From the NCBI RefSeq assembly GCF_001580015.1, contig NZ_LSZQ01000046.1, forward strand, positions 27,121-91,120: 64,000 nucleotides of DNA. The letters are read 5' to 3'. The notes beneath the pieces were generated by a model, which did no database searches, was not told where the DNA came from, and worked only from the letters and a program-made list of their open reading frames with translations. Made by a program: the position numbers and the translations under genes. This stretch comes from Cephaloticoccus primus (lineage in GTDB: Bacteria > Verrucomicrobiota > Verrucomicrobiia > Opitutales > Opitutaceae). Numbering within the stretch: the first letter of the stretch is position 1; each line of letters starts with the position of its first letter. Positions 35,048-44,186 of the stretch are shown here, in pieces.

Positions 35048-38000
35048 CTAGCGGCGGAAGAGTTTGTCGAGGGCGGCGAGGGTTTTCAGCGGCTGTTTTT
35101 GCAGAGTTGGGGCTTGGTGAATGGGTCGTTTTGCGGGTGCTGGAGATGCGGCGGTTTCAGGTGTTTTTCCCAAACGCAGGGCCGCAATTAGTTCATCCAG
35201 CTTCTTCGGCGAAACGGGCTCGGCGGTGCCCAGCTCTTGCGCGAAGAGGCTGACGCGGAGCTCCTCCACCAGCCAGCGTAGGCGATCCACGGCCTCTGCC
35301 CGAGCGACGGACGCAGCACTCGCGGAGGCCTTCGCAGCACCAACGCTCACCGAGGTAAAGGGCGCCACAGCTTCCTTCGCTCCCCTGCCCCCGCGCGCAT
35401 CCGGCGGCACGTCTTGCGGCACGCTCAGCTCTGCCAAGGCGCGCAAATAAGGCGCGAGTTGGCGGGCGCGCTCGGCATCCTTTTGCGGATTTTGCCGCCA
35501 GCGATCCGCGCGCAAGCGCAGCCCGCGCAGGTAACGCGGAAACTGCGCGAGCTGCGGCCAGGTAACCCGCCGCATAAAGTCGGGCGGCAGCAAATGCGCG
35601 AGGTCGGCGGAGAGACCCGCGTAGGGCGTCGGGTGCACGAGAAGCTCCTGGCGGAGGCGGAGGACTTCCCCGAGCAAGTCGCAGAGCCGCGGCACGATTC
35701 CGCGCAGCTCGGCCTTGGCCTGCGCGAGCGCCGCTGCGAAATTCGCCGCGCTCAAGGCCCCGGCTTTCCCCGCTCGTGCGGCGTCATCGCCACCACGGCT
35801 GGCCGAGCTCACGCGAGCTTCCAATCCGCCGCTGCCTCCGCTGGCGTTGCCCTGCGCAGCGTTTTTGTGTTCCCCAGAAAGCACTCGCGCGGGATCGCAA
35901 ACCCAGCGGCGTAGCATCGCTGCGGCGTCTTCCTCAAGAGCAGCGAGCGGGGCCAGTGTGGAGACGAGCGGGCCGAGCTTTCGCAAATCGCGCAGATCGC
36001 GCGCGAGCCAGCCCAGGTCGTGCCGGAGCTGGAGCTCCAGCAAAGCCGCAATGCCGACGCGCGACACGCGCTCGGCCTCGGCACGCGTTCTAAAAAGCTT
36101 GAGCGACACGCGGGTACCGTCGCTGGCGAGGCACAGCCCGGGGTAAGCCATCAAGGGCAGCCCCGAGTCTTCGCCTATCTGAACCTCGCTCGGGATGTCG
36201 CCAAAAGCCCAGTCGGCCTGATCGAGCTTTTCCCAGCGAGCACGGGCGCGGGCCCAAGCTTGATTCACTGCGTGCGAGCCCGCACGGGCGGCGGCTTCGC
36301 CTTGGGCCTGCGCGAGTTTAGCGCGAAGCTCTGCCAATTCGCGGCTGGCGCAGAGCTCGCGTCCCGCCTCGTCGATCACGCGCACGCGCACGCGCAAGTG
36401 CTCAGGCAGCGCCCGCCCGCCCCTACCCTCCCAGATACTTGGCGAGAGATGCAGGCCGAAGCGTTCGTTGAGCTGCGCGGCAAGCGCGGCGGTGAGCGTC
36501 TCGCGCTGCGCGGTGAGGCGAGCGCGTGCGGCAACTTGGGTCGCGAGACTCTTGGCTGTTTCGGAGAGCGGGACGAGTGCGCGGCGCAGCTCCTTGGGCA
36601 GGCCGCGCAGGTAGAACTCCACCTTTTCGCTCAAGTGCCCGGGAATCGCCCAATCGAGCGCGGCTTCGCTCAGCGAATCGAGCTCGCGCGGGGTGAGATC
36701 GAGCGTCACGCCGTCGTCCGCCTGGCCCGGGCGGTAAGCGTAGTTGAGCGCGAGGACGCTGTTTTGCAGCGGCAGCGATTCGGGGAAAATCGCCGCGCCG
36801 CTCTCCGCACTTTCGTCCTCTGGCGGAAGCAAATCCTCCGCGCGCAGTTTTAAAAAATCAGGCTGCGCCCCCGCCCGCTCGCGGACGAGGTCCACCAGCT
36901 CGGCCACCGCGGACACGAAGTGCGGCTGCGCTTCATCGAGGAGCTGCGCTTCGTAAAAACGGTAGAGCGCTTCGTCGAGATTGAGGTAGCGGCTGTCGCG
37001 CGTGCGGGTGAAGCGCTCTTCGAGCTCGGCGCGGATACGGCGGTTGTGCGCGAGAAAATCGAAGGGCCAGGTAATCGTATCGTTCACGAGGCCCTCGCGG
37101 ATAAAAATCTCGGTCGCGGCACGCGGCTCGACCCGCCCAAAGCTGACCGCACGCGTTTGCAGCTCCAGCCCGTGGAGGCGGGCCCGCTGCTTCACCATCA
37201 CGCGGCCCTTGGCTTCGTCCCAGAAAGGTTCGCTATACGAAAACTTGATCAAGTGGGCGCCGAGCTCGACTGCCCACTGCGGGTCGATCCGCGCACAAGT
37301 GCGCGCGTAGAGTCGCGAAGTTTCGACGACTTCTCCCGCCATGATCCATGGGCTCGCCGAGCCTTTCTTTTCGCGGAGAGGCGTTGCCCGCCCATCGGCG
37401 AAACGCTCTTTCGCTTTGCGCGCCTCGCGCTGGTAAAGGACGGAGCCCGGGAAGAGCGCGAGCCGCCGGTCGCGCTGGGCCTTGTAGTAGCGGTCTTGGG
37501 GCTGCCACTCGGCGATGTTGCCGAGGAGCCCTGCAAGAATCGCGCGGTGAATCGCGCGGTATGCGGGCGTGCCCCAGCGCGTCGTCTGCGGGTCGTTGGC
37601 TGCGGCTACCGGAGCGGCCCCGTTTGTCTTGCGGGCAGGATCGCCCTTTTGTTCGCGAGCCGTTACAGGCTGCGGAGCGGAGCGTTTTCCCGCGCCGCGC
37701 TTCCCCTCGGAGATCGCCTCGCGGAGCTGCGCATGGATATCGCGCCACTCGCGCATGCGCGGGTAGCTCAGGAAATGTTCGCGGCAAAACTTGCGCAGCC
37801 GCGATTGGCTGAGCGCCTCAAACTCGTCGTGATACGCGCCCCAGATATTCAGCAGCGTGAGAAAGTCGGAGTCGGGATGCAGGAAGCGGCGGTGCGCGGC
37901 ATCGGCCTGCGCCTGCTTGTCGAGCGGGCGTTCGCGCGGATCCTGGATGCTGAGTGCTGCGGCGATGACGAGCACCTCGCCCAGCGCGTGTTCCCGCCGC

Positions 38001-39604
38001 GCCTGGAGGATCATCCGGCCAATCGTGGGATCGACCGGCAGCCGCGCGAGCTCGCGGCCCAGCGGCGTTAGCCGCGAAGTCGGGGCACTCCCGTTTTTTT
38101 CGCACGAACTCGTTGGCCCCTGCGCCTGCGCTTCTCCCCGCTCCTCCGCGCGGGGGAAAGTGCCGCTCTTTTGCGAATCTGAACCGGCGGGGGAAAAGCC
38201 CTTGCGCTCAATCGCGCCCAGCTCTTCGAGGAGCGCGTAGCCCGCCTTGATCGCCTTGGTGCTGGGCCGGTTGATAAAGGGGAAGCTCTCGATATCGCCG
38301 AGTCCGGAGGCGAGCATCCGCAGGATGACGTCGGCCAGGTTGGCCCGCTGAATCTCCGGCTGGGTGAAGCGCGGACGCTCCAGGAAATCCTTCTCGCTGT
38401 AGAGCCGGATGCAAAGTCCCTCCGCCACGCGGCCACTGCGGCCCTTGCGCTGGTCGGCGCTCGATTGCGAGATCGGCTCGATCGGCAAGCGGCGCGTGCG
38501 CGTCTGCGCTGAGTAGCGGCTGAGCCGCGCCAGCCCCGTATCGACGACGAAGCGGATCCCGGGCAGCGTCAGCGAGGTCTCGGCGATATTGGTGGCGACG
38601 ATGATCTTGCGCGACTGGCTCGGCGCGAAGACGCGCTGCTGCTCGCCCGCGCTCAAGCGGCCAAAAAGCGGGATGAGCACTGCACCGCGCAGCGCGGGGC
38701 GATTGCGGAGCCCGTCCAGCAGCTCGCAGGTTTCGCGAATGTCGCGCTCGCTGGGCATGAAGACGAGGATGTCGCCGCCGCCCGAGCGGCTTTGGTCGCA
38801 GAGGCGCAGCACGGCCTCGACCGCGCCGTCTATATAATGGAGCGCCTCGGCGCGTGCGGACTCGATGGCCGCGGGGTCGCTGCGGTCTTCGTTTTCGTCG
38901 CCCTCGGCGTAATCGCTACCGAGCGCATCGAGCGGCGAGTAGACGACCTCGACCGGATAGGTGCGGCCCGACACGGAGATCACCGGCGCGTCGTCAAAGG
39001 CCGCGCTAAACAGGTCGGTATCAATCGTCGCCGAGGTCAGGATGATTTTCAGATCGGGGCGGCGCGCCCGCAACGTGCGCAAGTGGCCGATCAGAAAGTC
39101 GATATTGAGCGAGCGTTCGTGCGCTTCGTCGATGATGACGGTGTCGTACTCGCGCAGGAGCGGGTCGCCCTGCACCTCGGCCAGCAGCATGCCGTCGGTC
39201 AAAAACTTGATGATGGTCGCTGCGCTCGTCTGGTCGTTGAAGCGGATCTTGCAGCCGACCTCGCGGCCCCAGTCTACGCGCAACTCCTCGGCCACGCGGC
39301 GCGAGACAGAGAGCGCGGCCACGCGGCGTGGCTGCGTGCAGGCGATGCGGCCAAGCTGGCCTCGGCCCGCTGCGAGGCAGAGCTTCGGGAGCTGCGTCGT
39401 TTTCCCCGAGCCAGTCTCGCCCGCGAGGATCAAAACTGGATGCCGCTGGATCGCCTCGACGATCTCTTCCGCGCGCGCACTGATCGGCAGCTCGGGCGGA
39501 AAATCGAGCCGGAATGGGGAGGCGTTGTCGGGACGGGCGGGCACAGTATGGCGAGCGGACAAGAAAAGTCGCCGAGACTGGCGAGCCGCCGCCTGCAATG
39601 ACAA
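35048..39604 (-). CDS. hrpA: ATP-dependent RNA helicase HrpA (DEAH box)
   Basis: A 1518-residue DEAH helicase; E. coli HrpA has about 1300. The motor is intact: GETGSGKTTQLPK (I), TQPRRVAALSV (Ia), DEAHERS (II), SATID (III) and QRKGRSGRV (VI). The helicase-associated and DUF3418 C-terminal parts follow (LTPRELDSLSEAALDWAIPGHLSEKVEFYLRGLPKELRR). The extra length consists of low-complexity Ala/Gly/Lys insertions, for example around ERGEAQAQGPTSSCEKNGSAP and KNAAQGNASGGSGGLEARVSS. HrpA unwinds RNA and helps resolve stalled ribosomes. There is no ATG start; TTG 39604 is the longest candidate, so the start is uncertain. Confidence 0.93.
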   Translation of the reverse strand: MSLQAAARQSRRLFLSARHTVPARPDNASPFRLDFPPELPISARAEEIVEAIQRHPVLILAGETGSGKTTQLPKLCLAAGRGQLGRIACTQPRRVAALSVSRRVAEELRVDWGREVGCKIRFNDQTSAATIIKFLTDGMLLAEVQGDPLLREYDTVIIDEAHERSLNIDFLIGHLRTLRARRPDLKIILTSATIDTDLFSAAFDDAPVISVSGRTYPVEVVYSPLDALGSDYAEGDENEDRSDPAAIESARAEALHYIDGAVEAVLRLCDQSRSGGGDILVFMPSERDIRETCELLDGLRNRPALRGAVLIPLFGRLSAGEQQRVFAPSQSRKIIVATNIAETSLTLPGIRFVVDTGLARLSRYSAQTRTRRLPIEPISQSSADQRKGRSGRVAEGLCIRLYSEKDFLERPRFTQPEIQRANLADVILRMLASGLGDIESFPFINRPSTKAIKAGYALLEELGAIERKGFSPAGSDSQKSGTFPRAEERGEAQAQGPTSSCEKNGSAPTSRLTPLGRELARLPVDPTIGRMILQARREHALGEVLVIAAALSIQDPRERPLDKQAQADAAHRRFLHPDSDFLTLLNIWGAYHDEFEALSQSRLRKFCREHFLSYPRMREWRDIHAQLREAISEGKRGAGKRSAPQPVTAREQKGDPARKTNGAAPVAAANDPQTTRWGTPAYRAIHRAILAGLLGNIAEWQPQDRYYKAQRDRRLALFPGSVLYQREARKAKERFADGRATPLREKKGSASPWIMAGEVVETSRLYARTCARIDPQWAVELGAHLIKFSYSEPFWDEAKGRVMVKQRARLHGLELQTRAVSFGRVEPRAATEIFIREGLVNDTITWPFDFLAHNRRIRAELEERFTRTRDSRYLNLDEALYRFYEAQLLDEAQPHFVSAVAELVDLVRERAGAQPDFLKLRAEDLLPPEDESAESGAAIFPESLPLQNSVLALNYAYRPGQADDGVTLDLTPRELDSLSEAALDWAIPGHLSEKVEFYLRGLPKELRRALVPLSETAKSLATQVAARARLTAQRETLTAALAAQLNERFGLHLSPSIWEGRGGRALPEHLRVRVRVIDEAGRELCASRELAELRAKLAQAQGEAAARAGSHAVNQAWARARARWEKLDQADWAFGDIPSEVQIGEDSGLPLMAYPGLCLASDGTRVSLKLFRTRAEAERVSRVGIAALLELQLRHDLGWLARDLRDLRKLGPLVSTLAPLAALEEDAAAMLRRWVCDPARVLSGEHKNAAQGNASGGSGGLEARVSSASRGGDDAARAGKAGALSAANFAAALAQAKAELRGIVPRLCDLLGEVLRLRQELLVHPTPYAGLSADLAHLLPPDFMRRVTWPQLAQFPRYLRGLRLRADRWRQNPQKDAERARQLAPYLRALAELSVPQDVPPDARGGRGAKEAVAPFTSVSVGAAKASASAASVARAEAVDRLRWLVEELRVSLFAQELGTAEPVSPKKLDELIAALRLGKTPETAASPAPAKRPIHQAPTLQKQPLKTLAALDKLFRR

Positions 39605-39673
39605 TCGCAGAGCTACACACGCAGCACCCCACCGGTGACGTGTGCGCCACTGCGGGCGCGCGCCAAAAGCACC

Positions 39674-40177
39674 TCAGCTAAAAAGCCAGCGCAACACGAC
39701 CACGAGGCCGACAAAAGTGATGATGGAAGACAGGCAACCGCCCCCGCCCAGCCCGAAGCAGCCGCCAGATGCGTCGGGGCCTTCTTCGTTACGCAGCTCC
39801 AGTTCGCGCACCTCTCGGCACAGCGCGTCTTCGTAGCGATCCAGGGCCACCGAGTCGGCCAGGTGGCCGTTTATCGTAATCCGGGCGCCCAGCTCGCGCA
39901 GCCGGTTCAGGCTGCGGCGCATCTCGCGGATGTCGCCCACAGCACCCTCGTCTTGCTGCGCGCACGGCGGCACAGTGGCACCCGAGTTTGCAGTGGCGAC
40001 ATCGACCTGCGGCCACGGCGTGCCGGTGCCTTGATCCTCGTCGCCGAAAGAAGTCTCCACTCCCTCACGCGAGCCCAGCCGATTCACGATCCGCCGGTAG
40101 ATGGAGAGCTCGGGACCGAGGGCTTTTGCATGCGCATCATCCCACTCGATGCTGATGTCGGGGAGCGAGTTTCCCAT
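39674..40177 (-). CDS. Tail-anchored protein of unknown function
   Basis: A 167-residue protein that I do not recognise. It has an acidic, soluble N-terminal part (SLPDISIEWDDAHAKALGPELSIYRRIVNRLG), a helical middle likely to form a coiled coil (IREMRRSLNRLRELG..., YEDALCREVRELELRNEE), a Gly/Cys-rich hinge (GGCFGLGGGGC) and a single C-terminal membrane segment (LSSIITFVGLVVVLRWLFS) that ends the protein. This is the topology of a tail-anchored inner-membrane protein facing the cytoplasm. ATG 40177 is preferred within the longer frame to 40270. It is transcribed toward hrpA. Confidence 0.7.
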   Translation of the reverse strand: MGNSLPDISIEWDDAHAKALGPELSIYRRIVNRLGSREGVETSFGDEDQGTGTPWPQVDVATANSGATVPPCAQQDEGAVGDIREMRRSLNRLRELGARITINGHLADSVALDRYEDALCREVRELELRNEEGPDASGGCFGLGGGGCLSSIITFVGLVVVLRWLFS

Positions 40178-40310
40178 AGCCGTAAGGGGTTCTTGGTGGA
40201 GAGGGGCAAAGCGCGAAACTCGGGCGAACGCTCGCGCACTTTGAGGGTGAGGCAAAGCAGACACGCGCACGCCCTTTTGGCAAAGTTTCGCCGCCCCCGT
40301 TTATTACGAA

Positions 40311-40646
40311 GGAGTCAAAACTCCGCTACGTGCGGGGCGGCCCTGCGCGGGCGGCGGCAGGCGGTGCCTGCACCCATTTACTGTGCGGTTTGTTCGTCGG
40401 GCGTTCCGCCCGACGAACAAACCGCACAGTTGGAAATGCCCGATCTCCGGTCGGTCAGGAATCCGTAAACCCAAAAATCCGCCCCAAATGGGTTCCCGCT
40501 TCATTCGCATTTGATGCCTCATCCCCTGTCGCGATGCGACAGGGAGAGCTCATATAAATTTGCGATTTTGTTCGGGCGCACAGCGCACGGGCAAAATCGC
40601 AAATTAAATGGAAGTGGCGACACGCCACCGCTGCCCGCGCAGGGCC
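40311..40646 (+). repeat. NPE copy 9 (forward)
   Basis: It lies between the tail-anchored gene and the glgC stop. The left end has CCGC-TACGT-GCGG, then GCCC-TGCGC-GGGC, GCAGGC/GCCTGC, and a perfect long palindrome with the segment TTCGT/ACGAA. Then follow an altered CCGATC/GGTCGG hairpin, a diverged core (AAACCCAAAAATCCGCCCC, shared in part with copy 12), CTGTCGC-GAT-GCGACAG, the TTTGCGATTTTG stem, and a right end with GCCC-GCGCA-GGGC. Confidence 0.91.
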
Positions 40647-40684
40647 CACAGTCGGAAGTCGCCCCCCGCCCTCACCCCGCCTTC

Positions 40685-41977
40685 TCAGACCACGGTGTTG
40701 GGCGGGACGATGCCGCCGCGCGGGACGACGAGCACGCCATCGCGCACGATGACTGCACCGGCTGCATAGCGGCCATCGGCCTTGCCCGTCGCATCGAGTG
40801 TACAGCCCTCTCCCACGCGCGCGTTTTTATCGATGATTGCACCGCGGATCGTGCAGTTTTTCCCCACGCCGAGGTTGGGGCGGCAGAGCTGCTTGTTCTC
40901 CGCGAGATCCTCCGGCGTCTCGTAATAATCGGCCCCCATCAGCACGACGTCTTCCAGAATGCAGCCATCGGCGACGTAGGAGCGGATGCCGAAGACGCAG
41001 TGCGTGAGCACTCCGTTGCTGACGATGGAGCCGTCGCCCACCACGATATTGTCGACCGTGCAGAGGTTGATTTTCGAGGGCGGCAGGTAGCGGTCGAGCG
41101 TGTAGACGGGCGAGGAGGGGTCGAAGAAGTTGAAGGGCGGCAGCGGCTGGGCGAGCGCGAGGTTGGCCTCGAAAAATGCCTTCACCGTGCCGATGTCCTC
41201 CCAATAGCCTTCAAAAATGTGCGCACAGAGTTTTTTGCGTCCGCGCAGCGAGGGGATCACCTCTTTGCCGAAATCGGCCATCGTGTTGTCGAGTGCTTCG
41301 GCGAGTGCCTTGCGGTTGAACACGTAGATGCCCATCGAGGCGAGGCAGTGCTTCTCGCCAGCGGCGTGCGCGGAGAGCTGCTTTTCGAGCGCGGGGCTGA
41401 GCGCGAGGTCGGCGATCACTGCTGGGTCTTTCGGCTTTTCGGCGAAGTCGGCGATTTCCAGCGAGTCGTTTACCTTCATGAGGCCGAGTCCCTCGACCCT
41501 GGAGAGGGGCACGGGGATCGCCGAGAGCGTGACATCCGCGCCGCTCTCGATGTGCGCGGAGATCAGCTTGCGAAAGTCCATTTTGTAGAGCTGGTCGCCC
41601 GAGAGGATCAGCACCAGATCGTGGTCGAAGGCGCGGAAGTGGTTGAGGTTGCGCCGCACGGCATCCGCCGTGCCTTGATACCAGTCCACGCTCTTCTCGG
41701 TTTGCTCTGCGGAGAGGATGTCGACGAAGCCGCCACCGAAGGGGTCGAAGTGGTAAGTCTCGCGGATGTGCCGGTGCAGTGAAGCGGTGTTAAACTGCGT
41801 CAGCAGGAAGATGCGGTTAATGTCGGAGTTGATGCAGTTACTGATCGGGATGTCGACGAGCCGGTACTTGCCGGCCAGCGGCACGGCGGGCTTACAACGC
41901 TCGGCGGTGAGCGGGTGCAGCCGCGTCCCACGGCCGCCCCCCATGATAACTGCCAGGACTTGTTTTCGTGTAGCCAT
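40685..41977 (-). CDS. glgC: Glucose-1-phosphate adenylyltransferase
   Basis: It makes ADP-glucose, the committed step of bacterial glycogen synthesis. Its 430 residues are normal. The nucleotidyltransferase loop LAVIMGGGRGTRLHPLTAERCKPAVPLAGKYRLVDIPISNCINS is intact, followed by YQGTADAVRRNL, VLILSGDQLYKMDF and EGYWEDIGTVKAFFEANL. The C-terminal hexapeptide-repeat domain follows (GDGSIVSNGVLTHCVFGIRSYVADGCILEDVVLMGADYYET). ATG 41977 gives the family start. It is divergent from glmS with a 93-bp shared promoter region. Confidence 0.95.
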   Translation of the reverse strand: MATRKQVLAVIMGGGRGTRLHPLTAERCKPAVPLAGKYRLVDIPISNCINSDINRIFLLTQFNTASLHRHIRETYHFDPFGGGFVDILSAEQTEKSVDWYQGTADAVRRNLNHFRAFDHDLVLILSGDQLYKMDFRKLISAHIESGADVTLSAIPVPLSRVEGLGLMKVNDSLEIADFAEKPKDPAVIADLALSPALEKQLSAHAAGEKHCLASMGIYVFNRKALAEALDNTMADFGKEVIPSLRGRKKLCAHIFEGYWEDIGTVKAFFEANLALAQPLPPFNFFDPSSPVYTLDRYLPPSKINLCTVDNIVVGDGSIVSNGVLTHCVFGIRSYVADGCILEDVVLMGADYYETPEDLAENKQLCRPNLGVGKNCTIRGAIIDKNARVGEGCTLDATGKADGRYAAGAVIVRDGVLVVPRGGIVPPNTVV

Positions 41978-42070
41978 GATGAGGGTGGGTTTCGGGTAAA
42001 AAATCGTTTTTCCGGGGTGCCCTAAAGCCTTGCAGGAGCTTCTCCACGGCACGTATTTTCGCGAGCAAAA

Positions 42071-43969
42071 ATGTGCGGAATCGTAGGCTACAGCGGGAAA
42101 CAACAGGCAGCCCCCTTAATCATCGAAGGACTGAAACGACTCGAGTATCGGGGCTACGATTCGGCGGGAGTCGCGGTCGCCGCGAGCACGGCGGGCGCGG
42201 GCAGTGCTACCGCGCTCCACTGCCTTAAGAAAACCGGCCGCGTCGCGAACCTGGAGCAGGCCGCCGCGCAAGCGCCCCTGCCCCCCAGCACTTGCGGGAT
42301 CGGGCACACGCGCTGGGCGACCCACGGCGGCGTGACCGAGGCCAACGCCCATCCGCACCTGAGCCACGACGGGCGCCTCGCCCTCGTGCACAACGGCGTC
42401 ATCGAAAACTGCGATTCGATCAAAAAATTCCTCCTCGCGCAGGGGTGCCGTTTCCGCTCCGAGACCGACACCGAAGTGCTCTGCAACCTGATCGCCTACC
42501 ACTACGCCAAGGAGGCCGAGCCCGCCACCACGGCAGCGGGCGGGGACGGCCCATCGCAGCGGCTGCTCAGCGCCGTGCGCAAAACGCTGCGCCATGTCGA
42601 GGGCACCTACGGGATCGTCGCGCTGTGCGTGGATGCGCCGGAGGCACTCGTCGCCGCGCGCCAGGGCTCACCGCTCATCCTCGGCGTCGGAGAAGGCGAA
42701 AACCTCATCGCCAGCGATGCCGCCGCGATTGTCAGCCGCACGCAAAAAGTCGTCTACCTGAACGACGGCGAGCTCGCCCTCGTCACGCCCACCAGCCTGC
42801 ACCTGAGCGGCCTGAACGCCGTCGCGCTCGAACCCGTCTTTGACGAAATCACCTGGTCAATCAACGACGCGCAGCGCGGTGACTATGCGCACTTCATGGA
42901 GAAGGAGATTTTCGAGCAGCCCGCCGCGCTCGAAAACACGATGCGCGGCCGCTTCGCGGCTGACGGCAGCACGACCCAGTTTGGCGGGCTAAACTTGAGC
43001 GCGGACGAGCTCCGCCAGGTCGACCGCCTGCTGCTCTGCGCCTGCGGCACGGCGTGGCACGCCTGCCTCGTCGCCAAGCACTTGATCGAGCGCTTCGCGG
43101 GCCTGCCGGTCGAGGTCGACTACGCCTCCGAGTTTCGCTACCGCAATGCGCCGCTCTCGCCGCGCACGCTTTGCGTCGTCATGAGTCAGTCGGGCGAGAC
43201 GATCGATACGCTCGCTGCCCTGCGCGAAGCCCAGCGCAAAGGCCACCGCGTCCTCGCCATCACCAACGTCGTCGGCTCCACAATCGCGCGCGAAGCCGAT
43301 GGCGGCATCTACCAGCACGCGGGGCCCGAGATCGGCGTCGCCTCGACCAAGGCCTTCACCTCACAGCTCCTCGTCGGCGCCATGCTCGCGCTGCACCTCG
43401 CCCGCCTGCGCAGCCTGAGCTTTAACGACGGGGCCGACTACGTCGCCGCGCTGCGCGCCGTCCCCCAGCTCGTCCGCCAGGCGCTTGAGCAGGCCCCGCA
43501 CATCGCCCAAATCGCCGCGCGCTACGTGCAGGCCGCCGACATGCTCTTCCTGGGCCGCCTCGCGCTCTTCCCCATCGCGCTCGAAGGCGCGCTCAAGCTT
43601 AAGGAAATCTCCTACATCCACGCCGAGGGCTACCCCGCCGCCGAGCTCAAGCACGGCCCCATCGCCCTGATCAGCGAAGCCTGCCCCAGCGTATTTTTCG
43701 TCACGCGCGGCGAGCTGTTCAGCAAAGTCCTCTCCTCCATGCAGGAGGTGAAGGCGCGGCGCGGGAAAATCATCGCCATCTGCACCACGGGGCTGGAGCT
43801 CCCCGCCGACCTCGCCGACGAAGTCATCCGCATCCCCGATTGTCACGAAGCCGTGCTGCCCATCGTCGCCACAATCCCCGTGCAACTTTTAAGCTACTAC
43901 ATGGCGCGCGAGCTCGGCTGCGACGTCGATAAACCCCGCAACCTCGCCAAATCCGTAACCGTAGAATAA
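42071..43969 (+). CDS. glmS: Glutamine-fructose-6-phosphate aminotransferase (isomerizing)
   Basis: It makes glucosamine-6-phosphate for peptidoglycan and LPS, using glutamine nitrogen. It has 632 residues. The mature N-terminus starts with the catalytic Cys (MCGIVGYSGKQQAAPLIIEGLKRLEYRGYDSAGVAV). The glutaminase part contains GIGHTRWATHGGVTEANAHPH. Two SIS domains follow (CACGTAWHACLVAKHLIERFAGLPVEVDYASEFRYR, SQSGETIDTLAALREAQ) and the conserved C-terminus is KSVTVE. There are two small low-complexity insertions in the glutaminase part. No glmS ribozyme-like sequence was noticed in the 93 bp upstream. Confidence 0.97.
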   Translation: MCGIVGYSGKQQAAPLIIEGLKRLEYRGYDSAGVAVAASTAGAGSATALHCLKKTGRVANLEQAAAQAPLPPSTCGIGHTRWATHGGVTEANAHPHLSHDGRLALVHNGVIENCDSIKKFLLAQGCRFRSETDTEVLCNLIAYHYAKEAEPATTAAGGDGPSQRLLSAVRKTLRHVEGTYGIVALCVDAPEALVAARQGSPLILGVGEGENLIASDAAAIVSRTQKVVYLNDGELALVTPTSLHLSGLNAVALEPVFDEITWSINDAQRGDYAHFMEKEIFEQPAALENTMRGRFAADGSTTQFGGLNLSADELRQVDRLLLCACGTAWHACLVAKHLIERFAGLPVEVDYASEFRYRNAPLSPRTLCVVMSQSGETIDTLAALREAQRKGHRVLAITNVVGSTIAREADGGIYQHAGPEIGVASTKAFTSQLLVGAMLALHLARLRSLSFNDGADYVAALRAVPQLVRQALEQAPHIAQIAARYVQAADMLFLGRLALFPIALEGALKLKEISYIHAEGYPAAELKHGPIALISEACPSVFFVTRGELFSKVLSSMQEVKARRGKIIAICTTGLELPADLADEVIRIPDCHEAVLPIVATIPVQLLSYYMARELGCDVDKPRNLAKSVTVE

Positions 43970-44186
43970 ATGCACCATTAAAAGCGCCCCGCCCCCGCGC
44001 ACTCGCGCTCACGGATAAGGGCACTACCCGCGCCGCCGCGCACCTCGGAAACACGAGTCTGCCCAGCACTGAGAGCCACCACGCGCTTGCGCAGCAGCAC
44101 TTCCTGCGCGCTCCCACACGAGTCCCACCAAAAAAAATCCGCCGTCACCGCCAGCCCTCCAAAGCAACGCTGCCTCCCCTCCCTCT

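Noticed and set aside
42000..42070. glmS ribozyme upstream of glmS
   Set aside because: Only 93 bp separate glgC and glmS, too short for the ribozyme, and no core sequence was recognised.
43970..44186. trp attenuator or leader peptide before trpE
   Set aside because: No small frame with tandem Trp codons and no terminator/antiterminator pair was found.
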